Source: Propionicimonas paludicola (lineage in GTDB: Bacteria; Actinomycetota; Actinomycetes; Propionibacteriales; Propionibacteriaceae). From it: DNA of 64,000 nucleotides. Of the stretch, positions 8,844-17,509 are shown in pieces. The stretch spans positions 1,922,001-1,986,000 of the forward strand of contig NZ_PDJC01000001.1 in NCBI RefSeq assembly GCF_002563675.1. Reading direction: 5' to 3'. Under the pieces are notes generated by a model. It was given only the letters and a program-made list of their open reading frames with translations. It did no database searches and was not told the DNA's origin. A program made the position numbers and the translations under genes. The first letter of the stretch is position 1, and every line of letters begins with the position of its first letter.

Positions 8844-9233
8844 GTGCCCAAACGCGTCTCACCAGCCGATGTGCAGCAACTGCGAGAGATGTGCGCCGAG
8901 TTGGCCACCGGGACGACCGACCTCAGCCCGTCCGACCTGGCCCGGGCGGCCCGGACCACCTGCGCGCTGCTCGGTGCCCGCTATCCCGGTGGCAGCGTCG
9001 AAGTGCGGGTGCCTCCAGTCGCCGCCGTTCAGCTCGGGATCGGCGAGCGTGGCCGACACACCAGAGGCACTCCCCCGAACGTCGTGCAGACCGATGCAAT
9101 CACGCTGCTCCGGCTAGCCGGTGGCACGTTGGGCTGGGCCGATGCACTGGCCGACCATCTGGTCACTGCCTCGGGCGTGCACTCCGATCTGGACGGGCTG
9201 TGGCCGCTCCCGGAGCTCGTTTCCGCCCATTGA
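8844..9233 (+). CDS. sterol carrier family protein
   Basis: Small soluble protein of 129 residues resembling the short actinobacterial proteins annotated as sterol carrier family (SCP2-like fold, possibly a hydrophobic-ligand carrier). Visible features are an N-terminal helical region with LARAARTTCALL, a central strand-rich part (GSVEVRVPPVAAVQ) and the C-terminal HSDLDGLWPL. There is no signal peptide or membrane segment. The GTG start at 8844 is supported by a -10 hexamer six bases upstream. It is divergent from glnE across 23 bases, so shared regulation is likely. The biochemical role is unknown. Confidence 0.65.
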   Translation: MPKRVSPADVQQLREMCAELATGTTDLSPSDLARAARTTCALLGARYPGGSVEVRVPPVAAVQLGIGERGRHTRGTPPNVVQTDAITLLRLAGGTLGWADALADHLVTASGVHSDLDGLWPLPELVSAH

Positions 9234-9347
9234 CCGACCCGTCTTTCCGGCGCGCACAGCTGAAGCACAGGTAGCCGCAGCAGCAGCCACAGGTGGGCTC
9301 CATAGGTTCAGGCTCGTGGTGTCCACCCATGAGGAGAATCGCGCGCT

Positions 9348-10604
9348 ATGACCACCGACCCGTCCGGCTTCCCGACCGACCGCGCAAGCGAAGTGAAGAA
9401 GCCCCGCCGAAGAACGTGGCGCACCTGGCTCGTGGTCGGGTTGGCCGCGATCGTCGTCCTGAGCGGAGTCGGGGTCGGCACCTACTTCCTGCTGCGACCG
9501 GCCAGCACCTCCGCCACCCGGACGTTCACCCGTGACGTCCAGGTGACCAAGGGCGATCAGACCCAGACCGTCAGCCTCGAAGGCACCCTGAGCCCCCGCA
9601 AACAGTCGGACGTGAACTTCTCGGTGGCCGGCACCGTCACCACGGTGAAGGTGAAGGCCGGCGACAAGGTGACCAAGGGCCAGAAGCTGGCCGGCGTCGA
9701 CGACTCCAGCCTCCAGAACGCGGTGGACCTGGCCGAAGCGAACCTGGCCTCGGCGAAGGCGAACCGGACCGAGATCTACGACAACAAGGGCAGCAGCGCG
9801 GCGAAGAAGTCCGCCACCGCGCAGGTGACCTCCGCCCAGGCCGCCCTCACCAACGCCGAGGACGATCTGAAGGCCGCCGTGCTGCGCTCGCCGATCACCG
9901 GGACGGTGGCCAGCGTCAACGTCGAGGTCGGCGACACGGTGGGCAGCAGCACAGGCGGCTCGGCCACCTCCGGCGCGTCCGGGTCGAGCTCGAGTTCGAC
10001 GACCACGGCGGCCTTCGTGATCATCCAGACCGCGAGCTGGAAGGTCGAGGGCAGCATCGGGGCCGCCGATCTGGCCAACGTGAAGGCCGGCCAGAAGGTC
10101 GCAGTCACCACCGACGCATCCAGCGATGCGCTGAGCGGCACGGTGGCCTCGGTGGGCATCGTGGCGACCTCCACCAGCGACAACGGCACCGCCACCTTCC
10201 CGGTGGAGATCAACCTCACCGGCAACCACACCAACCTCTACTCCGGCACCACGGCCACCGCGGTGATCACCGTGGGCAGCTACCCGGACGTGCTGACCGT
10301 GCCCACCGCAGCGATCCGCTCCGAGGGCGATAAGACCGTGGTCACCAAGGTCAACAACAGCCAGACCAGCACCGTCGAGGTCGAGGTCGGCAAGGTGTTC
10401 GGCAGCGCCACCCAGATCACCAAGGGCCTCAGCGAGGGCGACACCGTTCGGATCAGCTTCACCCGCAGTGCGACCGCCAGCAGCTCGTCCAACGAGGGCG
10501 GCTTCGGCTTCGGTGGCGGCGGACTCGGCGGCGGGCTGGAAGGCGGCGGGCCGGGCGGCGGAGCACCGCCCGGGGTCTCCGGCGGCCGAACCACGGGTCG
10601 GTGA
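9348..10604 (+). CDS. periplasmic-adaptor-type (HlyD/MacA) export protein 1
   Basis: Membrane-anchored adaptor of 418 residues. A basic cytoplasmic N terminus is followed by one membrane helix (about 25-48). A biotinyl-lipoyl-like hairpin domain split by a coiled coil follows (VAGTVTTVKVKAGDKVTKGQ; later SPITGTVASVNVEVGD), then a beta-barrel region and a glycine-rich tail (about 380-418). Such proteins extend an ABC exporter across the envelope. A GAGGAGA ribosome site lies about ten bases before the ATG. Its TGA overlaps the GTG of the ATPase gene, starting a four-gene operon in which every junction overlaps by four bases. Confidence 0.85.
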   Translation: MTTDPSGFPTDRASEVKKPRRRTWRTWLVVGLAAIVVLSGVGVGTYFLLRPASTSATRTFTRDVQVTKGDQTQTVSLEGTLSPRKQSDVNFSVAGTVTTVKVKAGDKVTKGQKLAGVDDSSLQNAVDLAEANLASAKANRTEIYDNKGSSAAKKSATAQVTSAQAALTNAEDDLKAAVLRSPITGTVASVNVEVGDTVGSSTGGSATSGASGSSSSSTTTAAFVIIQTASWKVEGSIGAADLANVKAGQKVAVTTDASSDALSGTVASVGIVATSTSDNGTATFPVEINLTGNHTNLYSGTTATAVITVGSYPDVLTVPTAAIRSEGDKTVVTKVNNSQTSTVEVEVGKVFGSATQITKGLSEGDTVRISFTRSATASSSSNEGGFGFGGGGLGGGLEGGGPGGGAPPGVSGGRTTGR

Positions 10605-11311
10605 CCCCGATGAGCATGCTGAGCATGACCGGAGTCCGCAAGACCTACTCCACCGGGGTGGTCGAGGTCGAAGCGCTGCGTGGCATCGACCTCGAGATCG
10701 ACAACGGTGAGTACCTGGCAATCATGGGGCCGTCCGGCTCGGGCAAGTCCACCCTGATGCACATCATCGGCTGCTTGGACGTCCCGACGGCGGGCAGTTA
10801 TCTGCTCGACGGCACCGACGTGAGCAAGATGAGCGAGAAGCAGCTGGCCGAGATCCGCAACCGCAAGATCGGCTTCGTCTTCCAGCAGTTCAACCTGCTG
10901 GCCAGCCTGACCGCCCTGCGCAATGTCGAGTTGCCGCTGGTCTACGCCGGCGTCCCGGCCGCCGAGCGCAGGGAGCGGGCCATGGCCGCACTGGACAAGG
11001 TGGGCCTGGCTCAGCGCGTCCAGCACCGCCCCGGGGAGCTGTCCGGCGGCCAGCAGCAGCGGGTCTCGGTGGCCCGAGCCCTGGTCACCGACCCGGCGCT
11101 GATCCTGGCCGACGAGCCCACCGGCGCTCTCGACTCACACTCGACTCGGGAGATCCTGGACTTGTTCGGTGAACTCAACGAGGCCGGACGGACGATCGTG
11201 GTGATCACCCACGAGGCCGACGTCGGCCAGCAGGCCAAGCATCTGGTGCACATCTACGACGGGCTGCTGCGCGAGGCCGCCCCGATCGCCACGGCAGGAG
11301 TCGGACGATGA
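10601..11311 (+). CDS. ABC exporter ATPase, MacB/LolD type
   Basis: ATPase of 236 residues powering the export complex. Walker A GPSGSGKS is at 43-50, LSGGQ at 147-151, and Walker B (LILADEP) at 167-173, followed by TGALD, typical of the MacB/LolD/FtsE branch that drives mechanotransmission rather than a transport channel. The GTG at 10601 overlaps the previous stop; an ATG three codons later is an alternative. It overlaps the permease gene by four bases. Substrates of this family include peptides, lipoproteins and antibiotics; the cargo here is unknown. Confidence 0.9.
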   Translation: MTPMSMLSMTGVRKTYSTGVVEVEALRGIDLEIDNGEYLAIMGPSGSGKSTLMHIIGCLDVPTAGSYLLDGTDVSKMSEKQLAEIRNRKIGFVFQQFNLLASLTALRNVELPLVYAGVPAAERRERAMAALDKVGLAQRVQHRPGELSGGQQQRVSVARALVTDPALILADEPTGALDSHSTREILDLFGELNEAGRTIVVITHEADVGQQAKHLVHIYDGLLREAAPIATAGVGR

Positions 11312-12537
11312 TGGGCTGGTCGGAAACCGTCCGCACCGCCTTCTCGGCGCTGAATGCCCGACGGATGCGCTCGGCGCTGACCATGCTGGGCATCCTGATC
11401 GGCATCGCCGCGGTGATGCTCACCGTTGGACTGGGCCAAGGCGCTCAGCAGCAGATCACCAGCCAGATCAACGCGCTCGGCTCGAACCTGATCGTGGTCA
11501 CCCCGAGCCAGTCCTCCTCAGGCGGCTTCCGCGGCGGCGGCAGCACGGTGTCGACACTGACCATGCAGGACGCTGCCATGCTCGCCGATGCCGCGGTTGC
11601 CCCGGACGTGGTGGCCGTGGCCCCCACCTCATCGACCAGCGGATCGCTGCAGTCGAGCGAGACCACCTGGACCTCGACCGTGGTCGGCACCGTCCCGCAG
11701 TGGCTGGACGTCCGGGCGCGCACCGTGGACTCCGGACGGTTCTTCACTCAGGCGGAGGTCGACTCCTCGGCCAAGGTGGCCGTGCTCGGCTCGTCCACCG
11801 CCAGTGAACTGTTCAGCACCGGCTCGCCGGTGGGCCAGACAGTCAGCATCAACGGAAACGCGTTCACCATCATCGGAGTGCTGAAGGCCGAAGGGACGTC
11901 GGGCACGTCGAATCAGGACGACACCGTGCTGGTTCCGATCAGCACCTTCGCGGCCGGGCTGTCCACCTCGAGCAATGCCAGCGCGGTCTCCTCGATCTAT
12001 CTCTCCGGCCGGGACACCGACAGCCTGTCGGCGGCCTACCAGCAGGTGAAGACAGCGCTCCTGGCTACACACCAGGTGACCTCGGACAGCGCCGACTTCA
12101 CCGTGACCACCCAGGCGTCCCTGGTCGAGACGGCCGCCTCGGTGACCGGAATCCTCACCCTGCTGCTCGGCGGCATCGCGGCCATCTCACTGCTGGTCGG
12201 CGGCATCGGTGTGATGAACATCATGCTGGTCTCGGTCAGCGAGCGGGTCCGCGAGATCGGCCTGCGCAAGGCGCTGGGTGCCACCCCGGGCGTGATCCGC
12301 CGCCAGTTCCTGGTCGAAGCCGGCATTCTCGGCGTCTTCGGCGGCCTGATCGGGGTGGGCCTGGGCTTCGCCGGCGCCGCGATCCTCACCCCGCTGCTGG
12401 GCATCTCGGTGCTCATCTCCGTCCCGGCAACCCTGATCGCCCTGGCCGTGTCGCTGGGCATCGGTCTCATCGCCGGGGTCTACCCGGCCTCGCGGGCGGC
12501 TCGACTCGCCCCGATCGACGCACTGAGGAGCGAATGA
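11308..12537 (+). CDS. ABC exporter permease, MacB/FtsX type
   Basis: Permease of 409 residues. It has one N-terminal membrane helix (about 20-42, starting SALTMLGILIGI), a large extracytoplasmic domain (about 45-275), then three C-terminal helices, the four-helix topology of MacB and FtsX. The cytoplasmic motif ERVREIGLRKALGA follows the second helix and contacts the ATPase. It pairs with the preceding ATPase and overlaps the next adaptor gene by four bases (ATGA). The complex would be a homodimer of ATPase and permease, with one or both adaptors extending it outside the membrane. Confidence 0.9.
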   Translation: MMGWSETVRTAFSALNARRMRSALTMLGILIGIAAVMLTVGLGQGAQQQITSQINALGSNLIVVTPSQSSSGGFRGGGSTVSTLTMQDAAMLADAAVAPDVVAVAPTSSTSGSLQSSETTWTSTVVGTVPQWLDVRARTVDSGRFFTQAEVDSSAKVAVLGSSTASELFSTGSPVGQTVSINGNAFTIIGVLKAEGTSGTSNQDDTVLVPISTFAAGLSTSSNASAVSSIYLSGRDTDSLSAAYQQVKTALLATHQVTSDSADFTVTTQASLVETAASVTGILTLLLGGIAAISLLVGGIGVMNIMLVSVSERVREIGLRKALGATPGVIRRQFLVEAGILGVFGGLIGVGLGFAGAAILTPLLGISVLISVPATLIALAVSLGIGLIAGVYPASRAARLAPIDALRSE

Positions 12538-14084
12538 TGAAGCTCGGACGGATCAAGGCGATCCTCGGCATCGGGGTCGGTCTGGCCGTGGTGGTCGCCG
12601 GCGGGATCTACCTGAGCCAGGCCTCGGCCGCCACCAGCCTGCGCTACGTGACGGCCGAGGCCGGGACCGGGGACGTCACCCAGACCTACACCGCCACCGG
12701 TGCGGTCACCAGGAAGAACACCGCGAAAGCCTCGTTCTCCGTGTCCGGGACGGTCGAGTCGATCGCGGTCGCGGTGGGCGACACCGTCAAGGCCGGAGAC
12801 ACCCTGGCCGTGCTGAACACGTCCGACCTGCAGCTGGCCGTGCTGAACGCCTCGACGGCCGTGGCCCAGGCCGAAGCCAGCCTCTACGCGGCCAAGCACC
12901 CCACATCGACCGCGAGTTCCGGCGGCTCGGGCGGAACGACCGGCCTGGTCGTCAATCCGGCCGTGCTAACCGCGGCGACCTCGCGGGTGAACCGGGCCGT
13001 CATGGACGAAGCCGCCCGCTGCGACGCGATCCTGGCCTCGCTGGGCGGCGGGGCCGGGCCGACCTCGGTGAGCCCGTCCGGGGCCAACAGCCAGGCCGGC
13101 GCCGAGCCGTCCGCCTCGGCCAGCCCGAGCGCCACGGCCAGCCCGCTGAGCACGGTGACCCCGGCGGAGATCAGCGATGCCGACCTGACCGCCTGTGCGA
13201 ACGCCCGGGCCGAGGTGACGGCAGCCAATGCGAACCTGCAAGGTCTGATCGCGAAGCTCACCGCGCACGGTGGCTCGACACCGAAGAAAACCACCTCGAG
13301 CACCAAGGTCAGCAAGTCGGCGGTGGCCAAGGCCCAGGCTGCTCTGCTGCAGGCCGAGCAGAACCTCAGCACGGCGAAGGCGAACCGCGCCAAGGCCACC
13401 CTGGTCGCCCCCATCTCAGGGACCGTGGGGACGGTGGGGCTGACCGTGGGTGCCAGCGGATCGTCGGGATCGATCACGATCGTCGGCAGTGGCAATGCCG
13501 AGCTCACCTTCGAACTGCCCGTGAAGACCCGGCAACTGGTCAAGGTCGGACAGAGTGTCACGGTGGCTCCGGCCGGCTCGACCACGACACTCAGCGGCAA
13601 GATCACCGCGATCGCCGCGCTGGCCACCAGCGGCACCAGTGGCGACACCGCCACCTACACCACGACCGCCCTGATTGAAGACCCGACCGGCCGGCTGCCC
13701 AGCGGCTCCAAGGCCGGGGTGACGATCCCGGTGAAGGCCGTGACCGGCGTGGTGCGGGTACCGGCCTCTGCGGTCACTCCGACCGGCACTGGGGCGGCCA
13801 CCGTGCAGGTGGTGACCAGCGCCGCGGCGCCGACCGCGAAGACCACCCAGGTCAGCACCGGGGCGGTCGGCGGCGGCTGGGTGGAGATCAGCTCCGGGCT
13901 GGAAGCTGGCAGCATGGTGGTCCTGGCCGACAACACCGCTGAGATCCCGGCGAACCAGACCAATCGGCGCCGGACCACGACCACCTCGACGTCGGGCACG
14001 GCCGCCACAACGGGCGGTGGCCAGTCAGGTTCGGGGACGTCGGTTCCATCGGCTCAGCCGAGCGCCACGACAACCGGACGGTAG
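12534..14084 (+). CDS. periplasmic-adaptor-type (HlyD) export protein 2
   Basis: Second adaptor of the operon, 516 residues, not a close copy of the first. It has an N-terminal membrane anchor (about 8-28), a lipoyl-like segment (FSVSGTVESIAVAVGDTVKAGD), a long alanine-rich helical hairpin interrupted by a Ser/Pro/Ala-rich insert (about 165-215), the returning half (KATLVAPISGTVGTVGLTVG), barrel domains, and a Thr/Ser/Gly-rich tail. The ATG overlaps the permease stop. Whether the two adaptors form a mixed ring or serve different cargo cannot be told from sequence. Confidence 0.82.
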   Translation: MMKLGRIKAILGIGVGLAVVVAGGIYLSQASAATSLRYVTAEAGTGDVTQTYTATGAVTRKNTAKASFSVSGTVESIAVAVGDTVKAGDTLAVLNTSDLQLAVLNASTAVAQAEASLYAAKHPTSTASSGGSGGTTGLVVNPAVLTAATSRVNRAVMDEAARCDAILASLGGGAGPTSVSPSGANSQAGAEPSASASPSATASPLSTVTPAEISDADLTACANARAEVTAANANLQGLIAKLTAHGGSTPKKTTSSTKVSKSAVAKAQAALLQAEQNLSTAKANRAKATLVAPISGTVGTVGLTVGASGSSGSITIVGSGNAELTFELPVKTRQLVKVGQSVTVAPAGSTTTLSGKITAIAALATSGTSGDTATYTTTALIEDPTGRLPSGSKAGVTIPVKAVTGVVRVPASAVTPTGTGAATVQVVTSAAAPTAKTTQVSTGAVGGGWVEISSGLEAGSMVVLADNTAEIPANQTNRRRTTTTSTSGTAATTGGGQSGSGTSVPSAQPSATTTGR

Positions 14085-14301
14085 AGACGCGGCAAGCCCG
14101 TCGAGATGCACCCCTGTGACCTCGACGGGCTCACCCACCGGCTCTTTCTGGTTGTCACCCGCCCCCCGCAGATGACTTCCGACCGGGCCTAGATCCGGAC
14201 CGGCCCCGGTGTTAAGTACCATCTTGGCCCCTAGACCAAGGATCTGGAACCAATCCGCGGAGAATTGTGTGCGCGGAGATCTGGATCAGCGCTCAGAGTG
14301 C
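14085..14301. other. convergent intergenic region, export operon / glnA2
   Basis: A 217-base non-coding gap between the export operon and glnA2. Apart from the hairpin at 14095-14131, I see no open frame, repeat or RNA gene in it. Confidence 0.5.
14095..14131. terminator. inverted repeat after the export operon
   Basis: Perfect 11-base arms (AGCCCGTCGAG at 14095-14105 and its complement at 14121-14131) with a 15-base loop, ten bases after the export operon stop. No long T run follows, as is common in actinobacterial terminators. Confidence 0.55.
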
Positions 14302-15639
14302 CTACAGCGCAGGCAGGTTGTGCTCAAGCTCCCACTCCGTGACCTGGCTGCGGTAGTCCTCGTACTCGGCCTTCTTGTTGCGAAGGAAGAACTCGAACAC
14401 GTGCTCACCGAGCGTGTCGGCGACCAGCTGGGAGCTCTCCATCAGGTCGATGGCGTTGCCCAGGCTGCGCGGCAGCGGGTCGATGCCCAGTGCCTTGCGC
14501 TGCCGATCGGTGAGCGACCAGACGTCGTCCTCTGCGCCTTCGGGCAGCTCGTACTCGTTCTCGATGCCGGCCAGACCCGCCGAGAGCACCATGGCGTAGG
14601 CCAGGTAGGGGTTGGCGGCCGAATCGATCGAACGCAGCTCGATCCGGGCTGAGGCACCCTTGTTCGGCTTGTACATCGGCACCCGGACCAGCGCCGAGCG
14701 GTTGTTCTGGCCCCAGCAGATGTAGCTGGGCGCCTCGGCCCCGGCCACCAGCCGCTTGTAGGAGTTCACCCAGGGGTTGGTGACCAGGCTGATCTCACCG
14801 GCGTGCTTGAGCAGACCGGCGATGAACTGGCGTCCGGTCTTGGACAGGTGGTACTCGGCGCTGGCGTCGTAGAAAGCGTTGGTGTCGCCCTCGAACAGCG
14901 AGACGTGGGTGTGCATGCCGGACCCGGGCTGGTCGGACAACGGCTTGGGCATGAAGGACGCGAACATGTTCTGCATCACCGCGACCTCCTTGATCACCAC
15001 CCGGAAGGTCATGATGTTGTCGGCCATGGTCAGGGCGTCCGCGTAACGCAGGTCGATCTCCTGCTGGCCGGGGCCGCCCTCATGGTGGCTGAACTCCACC
15101 GAGATGCCCATCTGCTCCAGCAGAGTGATCGCCTGCCGGCGGAAGTCGGCGCCCGGGCTGGTGGTGGTGTGGTCGAAGTAGCCGGACTGGTCGGCCGGGG
15201 TCGGAACCTGGCCGGGCACGACCGGCTGCTTGAACAGGTAGAACTCGATCTCGGGGTGGGTGTAGAAGGTGAACCCCATGTCGGAGGCCTTCTTCAGCGC
15301 GCGCTTGAGCACGTAGCGCGGGTCGGCGAAGGACGGCGAGCCGTCGGGCAGCCGAATGTCGCAGAACATCCGGGCGGTGCCCTGAGTGGAGCCGCGCCAC
15401 GGCAGCAGCTGGAAAGTGGACGGGTCCGGGTGCGCAACCATGTCGGACTCGTAGACCCGGGCGAAGCCCTGGATCGCGGAGCCGTCGAAGCCGATGCCCT
15501 CGCTGAACGCACCTTCGAGTTCGGCCGGGGCGATCGCAACGGACTTGAGGAAGCCGAGCACGTCGGTGAACCACAGCCGGACGAAGCGGACGTCCCGCTC
15601 CTCCATGGTGCGGAGCACGAATTCGGTCTGCTTATCCAT
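14302..15639 (-). CDS. glnA2: glutamine synthetase type I, GlnA2-like
   Basis: Enzyme of 445 residues making glutamine from glutamate, ammonia and ATP. The N terminus (RFVRLWFTDVLGFLKS) and the block MPKP...GSGMHTHVSLFEG are those of M. tuberculosis GlnA2 (446 residues as I recall). The adenylylation motif NLYDLP of GlnA1-type enzymes is missing: the equivalent stretch reads IDPLPRSLG with no tyrosine, so GlnE should not act on this protein. A GlnR-like box lies 24-39 bases before the start. In other actinomycetes GlnA2-like proteins include poor synthetases or enzymes using related amines, so a specialised role is possible. Confidence 0.92.
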   Translation of the reverse strand: MDKQTEFVLRTMEERDVRFVRLWFTDVLGFLKSVAIAPAELEGAFSEGIGFDGSAIQGFARVYESDMVAHPDPSTFQLLPWRGSTQGTARMFCDIRLPDGSPSFADPRYVLKRALKKASDMGFTFYTHPEIEFYLFKQPVVPGQVPTPADQSGYFDHTTTSPGADFRRQAITLLEQMGISVEFSHHEGGPGQQEIDLRYADALTMADNIMTFRVVIKEVAVMQNMFASFMPKPLSDQPGSGMHTHVSLFEGDTNAFYDASAEYHLSKTGRQFIAGLLKHAGEISLVTNPWVNSYKRLVAGAEAPSYICWGQNNRSALVRVPMYKPNKGASARIELRSIDSAANPYLAYAMVLSAGLAGIENEYELPEGAEDDVWSLTDRQRKALGIDPLPRSLGNAIDLMESSQLVADTLGEHVFEFFLRNKKAEYEDYRSQVTEWELEHNLPAL

Positions 15640-15662
15640 GGCCCAAGTCTGCCGCTGGATGT

Positions 15663-15678
15663 GTTTCAGTCTGGTTAC
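15663..15678 (-). promoter_or_regulatory. GlnR-like box upstream of glnA2
   Basis: On the reverse strand the sequence is GTAAC, six bases, GAAAC. This matches the actinobacterial GlnR half-site gTnAC-n6-GaAAC (also written AC-n9-AC). It ends 24 bases before the glnA2 ATG. Only one module is seen; strong GlnR sites usually have two. Confidence 0.6.
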
Positions 15679-15714
15679 AACCTGCCTACGACCCGCCGGA
15701 GAAAACTGCGCTGC

Positions 15715-15954
15715 TCAGCCGCCGAATGGACCCCAGTCGGAACGCTCATCATCAGGCTTCGAGTCGTCGGCCTCGGCGTCGTCGACGAACCGGGGGTCGT
15801 GATCCCAGGCCTCATTGCGCTCAGCCACCCGGGCCAGCGCCGCCCAGGCCTCGTCGATCGTCCGATACGGGCCGAGCCGGCTGGCGCTGCGGCAGCCCTC
15901 GTAGGGCTCGACGGTGTGGTGGTCGAGGCAGTAATACCAGTCGCTGGATAGCAT
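15715..15954 (-). CDS. small conserved acidic protein (SPOR-type annotation)
   Basis: A 79-residue protein beginning MLSSDWYYCLDHHTVE. The aromatic WYYCLDHHTVEPYEGC segment (about 6-21) with two cysteines and two histidines is followed by RLGPYRT and a DEAW helix, then an acidic tail. Short actinobacterial proteins of this shape beside methionine aminopeptidase or glnA genes are often annotated as SPOR-domain proteins; the function is unknown. The CDHH/C pattern could bind a metal. The ATG at 15954 follows an AGGGGG-like ribosome site. It is divergent from map across about 50 bases. Confidence 0.7.
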   Translation of the reverse strand: MLSSDWYYCLDHHTVEPYEGCRSASRLGPYRTIDEAWAALARVAERNEAWDHDPRFVDDAEADDSKPDDERSDWGPFGG

Positions 15955-15992
15955 CCCCACCCCCTGACGAAGCCGCGGACCCGGGCGACAAC

Positions 15993-15998
15993 TATGAT
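15993..15998 (+). promoter_or_regulatory. -10 hexamer of map (leaderless)
   Basis: TATGAT, a near-ideal -10 box, lies seven bases before the GTG at 16006. The ATG at 15994 is inside this hexamer, which argues that it is not the translation start. Confidence 0.6.
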
Positions 15999-16005
15999 CC
16001 CAAGG

Positions 16006-16854
16006 GTGACCGCAATCAAGCCCTACCCGGTTTCTGCCCGACGTCTCGTCCCCTCCGAGATCATCCGCCCGCACTACGTGGACCTGCCTGGACCTGAGCG
16101 ATACACCGGCTCCCACGTGCAGAGCGCGGACACCATCGAGCGGATGCGGATCGCCGGACGGATCGCCGCCCAGGCCATGGCGGCCGGTGCGGCAGTCATC
16201 GCCCCCGGGGTGACCACCGACGAGATCGACGCCGTGGTCCACGACTTCATCGTCGCCCAGGGCGCCTACCCGTCCACGCTGGGTTACCGGGGCTTCCCCA
16301 AGTCGTGCTGCACCTCGGTCAACGAGGTGATCTGCCACGGGATCCCGGACGCCCGTCCGCTGGAGGACGGCGATCTGGTGAAAATCGACGTGACCGCGTT
16401 CTACGACGGCGTCCACGGCGACAACTGCGCCACCTACGGCTGCGGCGAGCTGGACGAGGAGTCCCGGCTGCTGGCCGAGCGGACCCAGGAGGCGATGAAC
16501 CGCGGGATCCGCGCGGCTCGTCCGGGGCGTGAGGTGAACGTGATCGGCCGCGTGATCGAGTCCTACGCCAAGCGGTTCGGCTACGGCGTCGTCCGCGACT
16601 ACACCGGACACGGTGTGCACTCGTCCTTCCATTCCGGGCTGGTGATTCCGCACTACGACGCCCCGCACCTCAACGACGTGATCGAGGTGGGGATGACCTT
16701 CACCGTCGAGCCGATGCTGGCCCTCGGCGATTACCACTCGCACACCTGGTCGGACGGCTGGACGGTGGTCACCAATGACGGCAGTCGGGTGGCTCAGTTC
16801 GAGCAGAGCATCGTGATCACCGAGGACGGGGCCGAGATCCTCACCGTCGCCTGA
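16006..16854 (+). CDS. map: type I methionine aminopeptidase
   Basis: Removes the N-terminal methionine from nascent proteins. The 282-residue product has all expected residues: His111 (ICHGIP), metal ligands Asp128 (KIDVT), Asp139 (HGD), His202 (TGHGVH), Glu235 (TVEPM) and Glu266 (FEQS). An N-terminal extension of about 40 residues carries no zinc-finger cysteines, like the actinobacterial MapB type. The start at GTG 16006 is chosen because a -10 hexamer covers the earlier ATG at 15994. The gene is alone on its strand and followed by a hairpin. Confidence 0.93.
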   Translation: MTAIKPYPVSARRLVPSEIIRPHYVDLPGPERYTGSHVQSADTIERMRIAGRIAAQAMAAGAAVIAPGVTTDEIDAVVHDFIVAQGAYPSTLGYRGFPKSCCTSVNEVICHGIPDARPLEDGDLVKIDVTAFYDGVHGDNCATYGCGELDEESRLLAERTQEAMNRGIRAARPGREVNVIGRVIESYAKRFGYGVVRDYTGHGVHSSFHSGLVIPHYDAPHLNDVIEVGMTFTVEPMLALGDYHSHTWSDGWTVVTNDGSRVAQFEQSIVITEDGAEILTVA

Positions 16855-16875
16855 TCCGCGGGATTCACAGGGTTC

Positions 16876-16894
16876 GCCTAGTGGAGCACTAGGC
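16876..16894. terminator. hairpin downstream of map
   Basis: GCCTAGTG and CACTAGGC form a perfect 8-base stem with a GAG loop, about 20 bases after the map stop. There is no T run. A terminator is most likely; the rest of the roughly 230 bases to the next gene shows no coding frame. Confidence 0.5.
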
Positions 16895-17113
16895 AAAGAT
16901 CGTCCCCGGTGGGCGCGGCGAATGATGGCGCTCGAACCGGTTCCGGCACGCTACGGTTGAACCAGCCCGATCCGGACTCCCCCCTTGAGATCCGATCGAG
17001 GTCAGGCCCCGCCAGGCCCGCCATCCCCCTCCGGTTCGCCTGGCTGGGCCGCTTCAGTCATCGGCGCCGCCCGTAGCTCCCGGGACCGGCGCACCGGCAC
17101 TGGGCACCGCGAC

Positions 17114-17119
17114 TAGCCT
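17114..17119 (+). promoter_or_regulatory. -10 hexamer of the small membrane protein gene (leaderless)
   Basis: TAGCCT lies six bases before the ATG at 17126; no ribosome site is present. Confidence 0.5.
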
Positions 17120-17125
17120 TGGCGC

Positions 17126-17437
17126 ATGACCCAGTACCACGAGCCCACCAACGAGGAACTGTGGGCCCAGCCGCCGGCCGTGCATCCGCAGCCGACCCCG
17201 CCAGTGCCGGCGGTGTTGCCCCAGCCGCAGCTGCAGCCGACGCACCCGCCCTACCCCACCGAGCTGTCCAAGCCGGATCGCTCCCGGTTCGCGCTGGCGA
17301 TCGTCTCGCTGGCGCTGGGCATCCCGCTGACCGCGATTGCGACCGGTACGTCCGGCACCTTCGGATTGATTCTCACCTGGGCCGGGATCGTGGCCGTCAA
17401 CACGGTGTACGCCTGGGGCGGCCGACACCGCTCCTGA
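17126..17437 (+). CDS. small proline-rich two-helix membrane protein
   Basis: Protein of 103 residues. The N-terminal half (about 1-50) is rich in Pro and Gln, with PQP repeats, and is predicted to be disordered. The C-terminal half has two membrane helices (about 55-72 and 77-95) separated by a short GTSGT turn, ending in a basic tail. The layout resembles the many small DUF4190-like actinobacterial membrane proteins, but no signature residues allow a family call. Its function is unknown. It is expressed alone and converges on the RNase P RNA gene. Confidence 0.6.
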   Translation: MTQYHEPTNEELWAQPPAVHPQPTPPVPAVLPQPQLQPTHPPYPTELSKPDRSRFALAIVSLALGIPLTAIATGTSGTFGLILTWAGIVAVNTVYAWGGRHRS

Positions 17438-17509
17438 GCGCTGGCCTGGTCCGCACCCACTCAGCTGTTCCTGTCTGCGCACCTTCGCGGGCAAGGAACA
17501 CGGTGGAGG

